Source: Owenia fusiformis
Taxonomy: Eukaryota > Annelida > Polychaeta > Sabellida > Oweniidae
NCBI GenBank assembly: GCA_903813345.2
Contig: CAIIXF020000005.1
Coordinates: 37,577,375 to 37,641,374 of the forward strand
Direction: 5' to 3'
DNA: 64,000 nucleotides
A model generated the notes under the pieces. That model was not told where the DNA came from and ran no database searches. It saw only the letters and a program-made list of their open reading frames with translations. The position numbers and the translations under genes were made by a program. Positions 1-10,500 of the stretch are shown one piece after another; the stretch's first letter is position 1; every line of letters starts with the position of its first letter.

Positions 1-100
1 CGATGATGACGGGGATGAGCCAGATGACGTTGGTGAATCAGACAAAATCAACGAGGCTGAAATAATAACTTTACCAAATGAACTAACAATTAAAAGTTAA
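1..100 (+). CDS. 3' end of an acidic protein-coding exon (partial)
   Basis: From base 2 one frame stays open and ends in TAA at 98-100. It gives about 32 residues, very acidic at first (DDDGDEPDDVGESD) and then mixed (NEAEIITLPNELTIKS). The composition suggests a disordered charged C-terminal tail. The rest of the gene lies outside the window. A possible polyadenylation signal AATAAA lies at 420-425. The gene would converge on the minus-strand gene that ends at 835. No family can be named. The open frame is short, so it could be chance. Confidence 0.4.
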   Translation, partial: DDDGDEPDDVGESDKINEAEIITLPNELTIKS

Positions 101-834
101 CGATTCAGATTATACATCCTTTTTAGGTTTAAATATTTATTTCACAATAACATACATCAAAGACTAGAGATCGATTGGTCGAAAAATTGTTTTTTCAATG
201 TGTCATTGATCAACGAAATGTCTTTGAACTTAATAGGTTTATAATGATCAATATACGTGAGAACGTACTCTTTACATTTAATGTTGATGTGTTCTCAACA
301 AACAATTCTTCATGATAGCCTGAAAGCTTCTTTTTTGTCTTATGTCAGACTGTTCTGATTATGTAAACGATTAATTAGGTAGGCCACGGAAGATAAGTTG
401 GCTATTCGAGGGTGTTATTAATAAATTCTTCTTCATTCTCATCCATTATTATCAATACTGAACATACTTCATAATACTTAAAACCTCCTTTTTTCATTCA
501 CAGTTTTATTTTCGGTCAATTAGCTCACCTTATTTCAGTACCGCGGCAAAGATGTCCAAGTCGGTATGAACCGGTCTTCGAAGAGTCATAGGGACCTTAG
601 AAGAGTCTTGGTGACCTTGGAAGAGTCATAGTGATCTTAGAGGAGTCATAGTGACGTAAGAGCGAGAGGAAATCTGACATAAAGATCCATTCAATAAAAA
701 GTTATAATAAAATACGCTGGCTTTTTGAATATGCATAAATGATCTAATACGTGAGATATATGTTAAACTGTAAAATATTTCCTTATTTAATGAGTTTACA
801 TTTGTTTTTCAAAAAACTCTCTATTCCTACAGTT
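101..834. other. convergent intergenic region with short 20-bp repeat
   Basis: This is the space between two convergent coding ends. At about 575-655 a unit of about 20 bp of the form GAAGAGTCATAGTGACCTTA is repeated four times with changes. AATAAA on the minus strand (TTTATT at 505-510) is a candidate polyadenylation signal for the large minus-strand gene, about 325 bases past its stop. AATAAA on the plus strand at 420-425 could serve the left-edge gene. Nothing else is recognisable. Confidence 0.4.
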
Positions 835-3800
835 TCAACAATGTCCCATATCTTCAGTGACTCCACCCAATGAGATAGAATGCATTCCTGCGTCACCTCG
901 TTGAATGTCTTCGTCTCCTTGGCTGAACAATTCTATTTCAAAATCGAGCATATCAGGATCCCGATTGGGTGAAAGATCAAAACCTCCCAGAGATGCTTCT
1001 ATCTCTGTTTGACCTCCCATTGGTTCGTGCATCCTGTAAAGTGTTGATTGAGAGTTGAATGAAGGATAGTCTCTGATTGAGGGTGTTTCTTGAATACTTG
1101 ACCCATCGATTGATCGCTCAACTTCGGCCTGTCTGCATGCTCGTATGCGGCCAATGATTCCCAGTATGAATGCAGTGAGGAATATGAGCAGTAGGAAAAT
1201 TGTAGGGATCCAGTGAATGAAAACAGTCTCGATGATATGAATAAATCCAAGAGTTGGATGTACTTCATAACCCAATTCAACAAATACACCAACTGGAATA
1301 TAAAGAGCTGATAAAATGAATAGAAAGAGTAAGCACAAAAGATGTGTGACATTGACATGAAGTCTTCTAAAAGGCATTGCAATAGCATGGACAATCAAGA
1401 AGGCCAAACAAAATACCATTATGGTTATTGATCTCGCTACCAAGTCATTGATCAAGGTAAAAAACAAAACCAATAAAAGTTTTTGCAATATGAGTACGCC
1501 GTTCCAATTAAACTGAATTGCGCAAATATTTAAATTAGACTTGAAAGGTGCGTATATTGCAAATAACACAGTTTTTCTAGTTTGTAAATTATCTAATTTC
1601 CTCATTCTTGACTTTCTTGCCATGATTTGTCCATTTGCTTTGTCCTCCATAAGCTTTTCATTCTTTGGATTGCGCTTTCTGTAAAACCAGCCAATAGGAA
1701 CAATCGGAGGAAAAAAGCATCCCAGAAAAAAGTGCCACGAGGAAATTTTCTTTTCTCTCAACATTCCGGGTGCAAAGAGATATACAAGAAAAGCAGGGGA
1801 TACGCATAATATCCCATACACCATTAGTGTCACTTGCCAAGTTTCATAACATGGCATCGTACCATCTATGAACAATACATATTGACTTCCAACGTGCACA
1901 CAATTCAAAGACCTGAATATAATCAATGCAATTGGCTGAAATGTGAACTTTGTTAACATAAAAAGAGCGATCACCAAGTTTGAACCAAATAATCTTCTTG
2001 GCGATATAGCGTTTCGTAATCTACCAGCGAATGTACCGTACGCGTTTGAATCATTCTTACCACCCTTTGGACGTTCATTTAAACTATCCTCTACACACAT
2101 ATAAATCACATAAGCAAACGATAGAAAAAGAAACACAACGAGGATCACCACTGCATGGACAATTTCTAAAACAGCTCTGTTTGCCCCTTCGAATAGACAT
2201 ACATCTTTGGGGTATTCAAACAGGAACCTGAAGTTGGCGATATTGTATGCGATTTTACCCAGTTCGTCTATTATCAAAGTCATTTGGTCGCTGTCAGATG
2301 AATGGGAAATGTGGATGAGGAAGGCAGTTTGAAGTAGATAAACGACGCTATCTAAATACCCATAATGTTCGTGAATTCTCTCCTTGTAAAGATCCTCGGC
2401 AGACTGAGGTGCATCAAATCTAACTCCTTTCTTCTTGGGTCTTCTTTCCTGATTGTTATTGGACATGCTTTTACCGTTATCGGAAAACTTATCCTCGTTT
2501 TCATTTGGGTCAACGTGTTCAGACTGACATCTTAAACAGCAGTTGCATCTTTTGAAGAGACCCCAGATAGGCATCCAGAGGATCATAACAACGTGAAAGA
2601 GCTGTTGGTTAAAGATGGTGATGGAAAGGATAATGATGCCACAGATGACGGCGAGAATCCAAAGCCACCAGGCAGAGCAAGTAGTGTTGTCGACACAAGT
2701 GGATGAAAAGAACGATGGGGAGAAATCATTTGCGCACTGTCCGCAGAGGACCCCTCCACGGTTCTCTGCACAGTCACTGAATGTTCCACACGTGTCACCG
2801 GTACAGCAATATCCAATTGGACATCTTTGAACGGACAGGGTTCCGTCCTTCAATATCCCCCAATGATTCGGTGCCATTTTGACTAAATGTCCATCATCTT
2901 CACAAATAGCTCCATTAGGGCACGACTTACACGTAAAAGTATCTGCGTTAGATGTAGATTCCAGTGTGACTTTATCATCAACGAAAGACAAAGATGTTAT
3001 ATTCATTTCACCTTGTTGTAGCGACACTAATCCAAAATCACACGTTACACATATCAGCTGGAGATTTTGACTTTGTTCTGACATATTCATGGTACCGTGT
3101 GAATAAGTCAAATTATATCCTATGGGACATTGAACATTTGCCGCAACAGAATAAGAGTTTCCACTGGTACCGCTAATACTGATGACACTGATTTGTCGAT
3201 GAGGTCGAGTCACAGTCAACATTTGTGATGATGCTATTTCGGCCGAGGATTGTATGTACAAGAGTTCACCTTCCACTTTCGTTGTGGCATTCGAAGCACC
3301 CATGATACGAGTTCCCATGATAGTACTGTCAATATCTTCTCCAAAGTAAAGAGTTCCTCCCTTACTATCAGCCTGGTTACCAACAAACCTGTCATTGGCT
3401 AGAATTATTTTTGAAGTAGTTGTCATTTGGCTATGTGGTTCATATTCAATAGCATAGATGGCACCACCTCTACCAGTGAGGGTGCCAGATTGCCCAACTA
3501 CAGCAGAGGAATGTGCAGTGGCTTTGTTTATTGAGAAATCACAATTAGTGATGATGAGCGACGCACGCCTAACGATCTTAAATGCGATCGCACCACCGTT
3601 CCCCTCAACTGAATTATTATGAAAAGTTGTATCTTTTATGACAACTTCTCTTAGGAAACCCGCTAATCCGATTGCCCTAGAGTTATCACGAAATACACAT
3701 GACTGTATTAACAATTTTGACGTCAAAGAGAATCGTGATTGAGAACTTTTGTATTCAAGTTGCAGAGCTGCCTGTGTGTCTGTAGTTCCATTGGAATCTT

Positions 3801-4502
3801 TCTCAGCACCCGATGTGCCAACTGTTCGGAATTCGCATGCATTTAGTTCAATATCAAGGTTCAATGCATTATTCTGCGACTGACTGGTTTCCATGTGCAA
3901 AACCAACGGTTTTATTGTAAAATTTGTTCGCAGAAATCTGGCTTTTATATTCTCAATGGCTAAAATGGTGAATGTACTATTATGAAATTTACTGTCTTGT
4001 GATTTCAAATCGATTGGTCCAGTTTTGTCAATCAGTACGTGAGACGACTCGAAATTGGATGAAAGTAAACGCAGATTTTGTGGAAACTTATGATCCTTCC
4101 CTCGTATAGATGATTCCATAAAATAACAGTTTTGAACTGTTAGATCGACATTTTTGCTCAATATTACTGCTTTCAGGAATGACAGTCCATTTAATGTCAC
4201 TTTTTGGAGTCCATTGTTTGAATGAATATGGAACAGTGAGTATCCCTTATGTATGATATCAAACACACATTCAAACACAGGATTGTTTATCCCAACAATT
4301 TCAACAGATATGTTGATTGTCATTGCGTTCGCAAAAACGCTGCATTCTTTGTAAGAATATCCTTTGGAGCCCATAACGTATATGGTTCCACCATTTGGGA
4401 CGCGTATCAGGGCGTGCTTTACTGTTTTACAAGGTGTTTCTTGACGCCCACACAAGTCCGTGTCACTCCCATTTATATTGTGTACAAATATATTGTTGGG
4501 AT
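835..4502 (-). CDS. last exon: beta-helix plus membrane region
   Basis: The acceptor is TTTATTTATTCCAG just above 4502. The frame enters as DPNNIFVHNINGSD, so the upstream in-frame methionine lies in the intron and is not a start. The exon encodes residues 193-1414. The beta-helix part has repeated short strands and GGAIAF, GGAIYA and GGTLYF motifs like those of polymorphic outer-membrane-protein repeats. A cysteine-rich stretch containing CPIGYCCTGDTCGTF and GGVLCGQC precedes the first membrane span, WWLWILAVICGIIIL. A charged loop containing KKKGVRF follows, and then further spans such as VVILVVFLFLSFAYVIYM and IFLLLIFLTAFILGIIG. The tail is rich in Glu, Ser and Asp. A single 3.7-kb exon for most of the protein is unusual in this intron-rich setting and may reflect an old retrogene joined to EGF exons. 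Confidence 0.9.
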
Positions 4503-7500
4503 CTGGAATAAATAAAACACACACTTGAACACATTCCGACTAATACTCATCTCATAGTTTCCATCTCGTAACCAAAATATAACTTGACTTGAGAAAAAAA
4601 TGAATATATATTGGTGATTTATGATCGATTAGGAGGAAATAATTTATAGTTTCCTTCGATTCATCAACGAAATGACTTTGACATTATCTTTCATTCGTAC
4701 CAGATTTCAGAGTCCTCTTGCAGCATAAGTCTGACTTGAGAACGGCACCCTGGTCAACTTCGTAGCACATGGACATCCTAACTTGTGACGCTTGCTCTGG
4801 GAGGCTGGTGGCATTGGTAAAGTGCTGGCAATATATTCTGGATATAATAAAATACATATGATAAACAGCGTTATAATAGTTTTCACCTTATTTTTTAGAT
4901 CTCTTAAAAGCCCACGATGTCAGGTAAATCTGCCAGAGTATATTGTGGTAGGGGGTGATGTACACACAATGGTTATGAATAAGATCATGGGCTTCTAATT
5001 GAAAGTCCACGATAAGATGTACTACCTGTAATAGTCCATAGTGTTCCATTTAGGGACTGCGGCTATGAGGTCAGTACAGCTGTTGCTTTGAGAAAACTGG
5101 ACGGGTTCTTTTCCCATACTGAACCCCCAGCTGTCAGCAGGGCAGGTAAGTTCCACTGCAAAAATGTGAAATACCATGATATCATCTCAAATTATGAGAT
5201 CATACTCAATTTGTGAAATGTACACTAGTATTTATACTAGTATATCATTTCTAAAATGTATCTGATTAACTTATTAAAAAAGAAAAATAATATTGTTTTC
5301 GAAAATCTCTTTTGACCGACGATTTACCCAAATGTTGCCATTTATGTTTGTTGTTCTGATAAGAATCCTGATGTATATCTAACAAAGACAACAATACTCG
5401 TATATAGGATGGTCTACATGTATGTAATAAGCGTGTGTAAATGTACATATGTGCCAAATATTACTAAGCGTCGACAAGACAAATACAATGATAACTGACT
5501 TACAAAGTTCTTCCTCGCACTTTGAGCCGACATAACCAGGGGGGCAAAGGCATCGGAGCGTCTTGGTTCCATGGATATAACATGTGCCGCCGTTCTTGCA
5601 GACATTTCGAAGACCACCTAATGCGCACTGGGGTGCCCCTACAATGAAACAGCCGTAATCGTTACAGACAAGTTGATTTGAACGCTCGCGACTGGCTCTA
5701 TTAATCGTGGGTTGACTTTAGGTACATGTATTAAGTCTATTTGCATTACTTAACTTTGTAAATATCATTTTTTACTTGCATTTTCAGGAAAGAACATGTA
5801 GTATTTCGTTTAGTGCTATTTTTCTGGCATAACCGTAGGAATTCAGTAGTGTCCCGAGTTTCACACGGTTTATAATATCATTCTCGTAAGTGTCCATACC
5901 AATAGAATATAACATTATTCAACCGCAGATAATTAAATGCAGCGATATAAGTATAATCTGGTTATTCTATACAACCTGATTTTAACACACAATCCTTCAC
6001 AGTTTATGCTACGACTTATTTCCAAAGTAAATTTTGCATTCATTTAAGATTCCAATGATCATACCAAGTCCTTCATTATACCATTGCCACGGTCACACCA
6101 GACATTTTGCTGGTATTTAGCATTATCACGGTCACACCAGAACTTTTGCTGGTATTTGGAATTGTTAGACCATCCTTTAGCCGTAATTCAGCATTGTCAC
6201 GGTTGCATCAGACAGTATTGCTGGTATTTAGTATTGCAACAGCAGTAACACCAGGCTGTTTGCTGATATGTCTATGTAGCATTGCCACCCTCGCTCCATA
6301 ATTTTCGCTGATATTTAGCATTGTCAAGGTCACACCAGACCTATTGATGACATGATGTAGCATTGGACGTCGCACCAGACGTTTTGCTACTATTAAGTAT
6401 TATTTTTCACGGTCACACCGGGCGTTCTGCTGATATTTATGAGTGTTTACCATATCCACGGTACGTTAGACTTTTTACTAGTATTTGTTACCATTGTTAC
6501 AGTCCTAGGTTTGCAATGTTATAGTCACTATCCGACTTTTTGCAGATATTCAGATATTACATGACAATCATTCGGTACGCGTACGCCTGTGCGTATTTGA
6601 CATAATAATAAGGTCCATTGCAGCACTGATGACTGGTGTTTAATCTGAAACTGAATCATTATGAGATGTCAGACGCGACTTGTCACCTATTTTTCATGTT
6701 TGTATTCTATATTAGGGATGCGGTTGCTTCATTTGCAGCACTGTTTCCTGTTTTATATCAATGCAATTATCTTGCGTTGCCTAACGCGATTACCTATTTT
6801 TCATGTTTGTATTCTATATTAGGGATGTGGTTGCCCCATGACAGCACTGTTTCCCGTTTTATATCTGTCTATGTAATCATTTTGCGATGCCTAACGCGAT
6901 TTATTAGATATTTTGTCTGGTTTGTATTGTGGATTAGGGATCTGGCTACCCTATGGCAGCACTGCTTTCTGATTTAGAATTATCTTGATATGCCTGAAGC
7001 CACATGATTGAAGATACCTGGCCAATCATCAAAAGGATGGTTGTCACACTTTTTATATCATACCAACCCATAAACCCCGGTAATATCTCTACCGATAATG
7101 CCTTTATTATGTGCCTTATGCAAATTAGGGTAACTGGTATCGATGACATACAATCATCCAATTATAGGGCTATATAAAGTCCTAAAAACAACTATAGTTA
7201 GTATGGCGGACATCAGCAGAACTGGTCACGGTGTGAACTGCATCACTCAAAACACACAAAACGTGAACTGCTTTCTAACATAAATCAGTAAGTATTACTT
7301 TCAAAATGGTAAACTTCAATGATTTAATTAGAAGCAACGTAGTTTTAGGTGGTACCGTGTGTTTAAAAAGAATTTGGGGTTTGCTTGCTCATGTGCGATA
7401 TATATTCAGGTATAATGTTGTGTACAAATACTCGAGATAATTTTGTCATTTTCATCATTTTTTCTTCGATTACTCGGATGGTTTCCAACCCATCCGTTTT

Positions 7501-10500
7501 TTAGATTTCTTGCATCAGAAAATCATGCGAATGAGGAAAATGTGGTTTTGAACGGTAACCAGCAAATATCCGCTAAAGCTAGAAATCAGGGGAGAAACAA
7601 TGAAATACAATATACTCATCACCCAGAAAGAAAAAAATAAGTGGTTAAGTCAAAAAATATATCGAATTTAAAATTAATGTAACAGAACGCGAAATTGGCT
7701 CAAAGGGGCTCAGGGATTCGAAAGAGAAGGCTTGTACTGTAGTCATCCCGGTCGTGGCTTGAATGATTCTTAATTTACAAGTTTGTTCTCTGGCATTACT
7801 CTGAGAAACTGTCTCTAATCACTGAAATTAAGTTTTAAGCATTTAGAATCATTTCGGGGGTTTTGGAATGTTAACACGAAATCGGTTACAATTTTTTCAA
7901 AATTGGCAAATGTGCTTGTACATGTATATGAATATCACTCGTAATTTACAAAACTTCCAATATTTTTTTCTCAAGAGTATTTTTCCAAAACGGTGTGGGA
8001 AAAATGATTTTCAAGTCCAGAAATGGTTTTCTAAAATGTCGACTGATAAGTTTTTGATGATCTCAAATGATCTCAGAAGGCAAAAGCGCCGAATAATTCT
8101 CTCAATCAGTACACAATATGTTATCACATTTAATCAAGTTTCTTTATGTTTGACCATAATTACCACAATTGATGAATGAAGTAAAAATTTTCATCAAGTG
8201 CGTATCTCCATTGTAAAACTCACTTAATCAAAAACAAATGTCATCTACGTGTAGTGATGAATCTTAAAATATATTTTAGCGAACTCGACTATACTTGTTA
8301 ATTGTGGCTTTTGTTTGTAGTGTTTAATAAGGATTGCAGATTTGAACCATTGGTTGTTTCAAATAAAGGAGCCTTGTTTGGATTATTAAACATTTGCGAA
8401 AAATTATGCTGCGTAGGGAAAAAACTCTACCATTGCCCATGCTGTTCTCGAGGGAATTTTAAGCCCACGGGCCATAAGAAGGCAGTGCAACATTTGGAAG
8501 GCCAGTTTAGAAAAAGTGTGGAAGTTGATGGTGCGTTTAGTTCATACATACATATACAGGGTGGTCCAAAAAAGTGAACCCCTGCAATTAAAATGAAATA
8601 CGTTCAATCTGCAAAGAAAGGATTAGAAACAAATGAAAATTTAAGATCAAAAGAGTGGTCTTTACGGTTTGATAAAAAGTTCTAAGTTAGTTAATTGAAT
8701 TATACCCATTTTAGAGATGCTCGGTAAACCGTTTAGATACCTACTAATGGATAAGGCTGTATCCAGTGTTGGCAAATCTCGTTTATGTTTACTATTTTGT
8801 TTTTAGGTTCATTGGTTATACGCTGCAGTATCAATGGCCCTGGTCATCCAAACTCTAAAACACATTGGCACTGTCCACGATGCCTTATTGCAATCCACCG
8901 CAGGGGGCATTTTAGGGATCATATACGAATAAACAAATGCAAGAAAAAGTAGGATTTATTAATAATTTTCAGAACCGCTTGCCAGAATTGATTTTCATAC
9001 TTTGGTAATCCAAGATGTCTAATTTTGAAATATTAGTCATTACTCATTAGTCATAATAAGTTACTTCATGATGGGTAAAACACTTTTTTCATGTTCGTGA
9101 AATAGTGTAGCATCCGACATTCATTGTTTCAATGTACATAAGATGTGCTGGTAGTCTAATCATCTCCATTCGATGTTATCTCACAATATCCCATGTATAC
9201 TCGAATAGAGCCAATCATAACTTATTATTTAATAATTAAAAATAGGAAAACAAAAAGAATACAATACGAGACAAGTAATGATGACAGTTCAACTACAGAA
9301 GCCAGTGACGATGAGAGGCCGTTGCCAACCACTAAAAGTAATAAAACTAAAACAATTAATTTGTTCTCACAGGACTCACATAATGCGTAAGTAGATCTCA
9401 TAAGGGCAAAGGGATGAAAAGATGCAAAGGTGAATCGGGTATCACTTTGATATGAGATGCATTAAAAGATGGCAGACTGTGACAACGGTAAGTATCAGCA
9501 AAAGGTCTTATCAATTACGACCGTGCCAGTGCTAAATGCCAACAAAAAATCTAGTGTGACCGTGGCAATGGTAAAATGAAGTTACCTGGCATGACCATTG
9601 GAATCTTAATACGAATGCAAAACGTATACTTTAAACATAGCCCTGCATGAATGCACGGTGCACTATAGCTGTTTTATCTGCAGTTAAAGAAACGTTATAT
9701 TGAAATGGTATTGATTGGATACTAACAAGTATGGTTAAACCGCTGCGAAACCTGAAACTACTAAATCCCAATGGTGGTACAAGAAAAATAGCACTAAACG
9801 AAAATATACAATATTATTAAGAATAAGTCAGAATTCCTGCAGACAAGTTATGCAACATTATGTGGGTGGCACTTTTTTGTGTCACCCCGTGCATAACTCA
9901 TATTTCAGTTTTATGGTTTATTGGTTTAAGTTGCTCTTCATATTTGGGACACAATTATCTCAAATTATTGTTTACCCTTTTAATAAGGACGTTTCCGTCC
10001 TTTGGGTCCAATACAAAGGCAATGTAACCCAGGTCGCAAAGTTGGTATTACTTATGAATTCATGAATAACATCGATATCTTATTAAATCCGATATGCAAT
10101 TCATAGCCGAAGGTTAGAAAACAAAGATGATGCAAATATGAATGAACTTGGAAGGTCACAAAGTTAGAATATAAATGAAACATTCCCCAGCTTATCTTAT
10201 TTTCATTTGTTTATACATGACGTTGTGATGATCCTGTGGGAAGTATATAAATGCATTGGTGTATGCTGGTAGAAACACACCGTGCAACATGGACTGCATT
10301 GTTTACTCACCTCCCTTGCAGTGTACACCGGTGTGTCCGGGTAGACACCCACACACGTAGCCTGGGGCCTGCTGCCTGACTTGGCAGAACCCGTTTTTGC
10401 CACAGGGGTTGGCTGTACAGGGGTCTACAAAACAACAATAAGATGGATCATTTTAATGTACATAAAGTGGCCATAGATCAATTCATTCAGCTGTGACTAC

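Larger units (their letters stand above)
5800..9815. mobile_element. old element with long degenerate inverted ends
   Basis: About 5800-6120 is repeated in inverted, diverged form at about 9530-9815. Shared anchors in inverted orientation include TTTCGTTTAGTGCTATTTTT near the outer edges, a GTAGT..CGGTTTA stretch, and AAGATTCCAATGRTCATRCC followed by the (C)CACGGTCACAC unit. The left arm then expands into a tandem array (6081-6560). The inside holds a second tandem repeat (6690-6975), a TATA box and zinc-finger exons. It sits wholly in the 5639-10310 intron of the minus-strand receptor gene. Class and exact ends are unclear. It could be a composite foldback element or an inverted duplication. 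Confidence 0.55.

Noticed and set aside
5414-5617. 67-residue minus-strand frame over EGF exon 3
   Set aside because: It is an out-of-frame shadow. The true frame gives a clear EGF domain with flanking splice sites.
10203-10403. 66-residue minus-strand frame over EGF exon 2
   Set aside because: Out-of-frame shadow of the EGF exon at 10311-10424.
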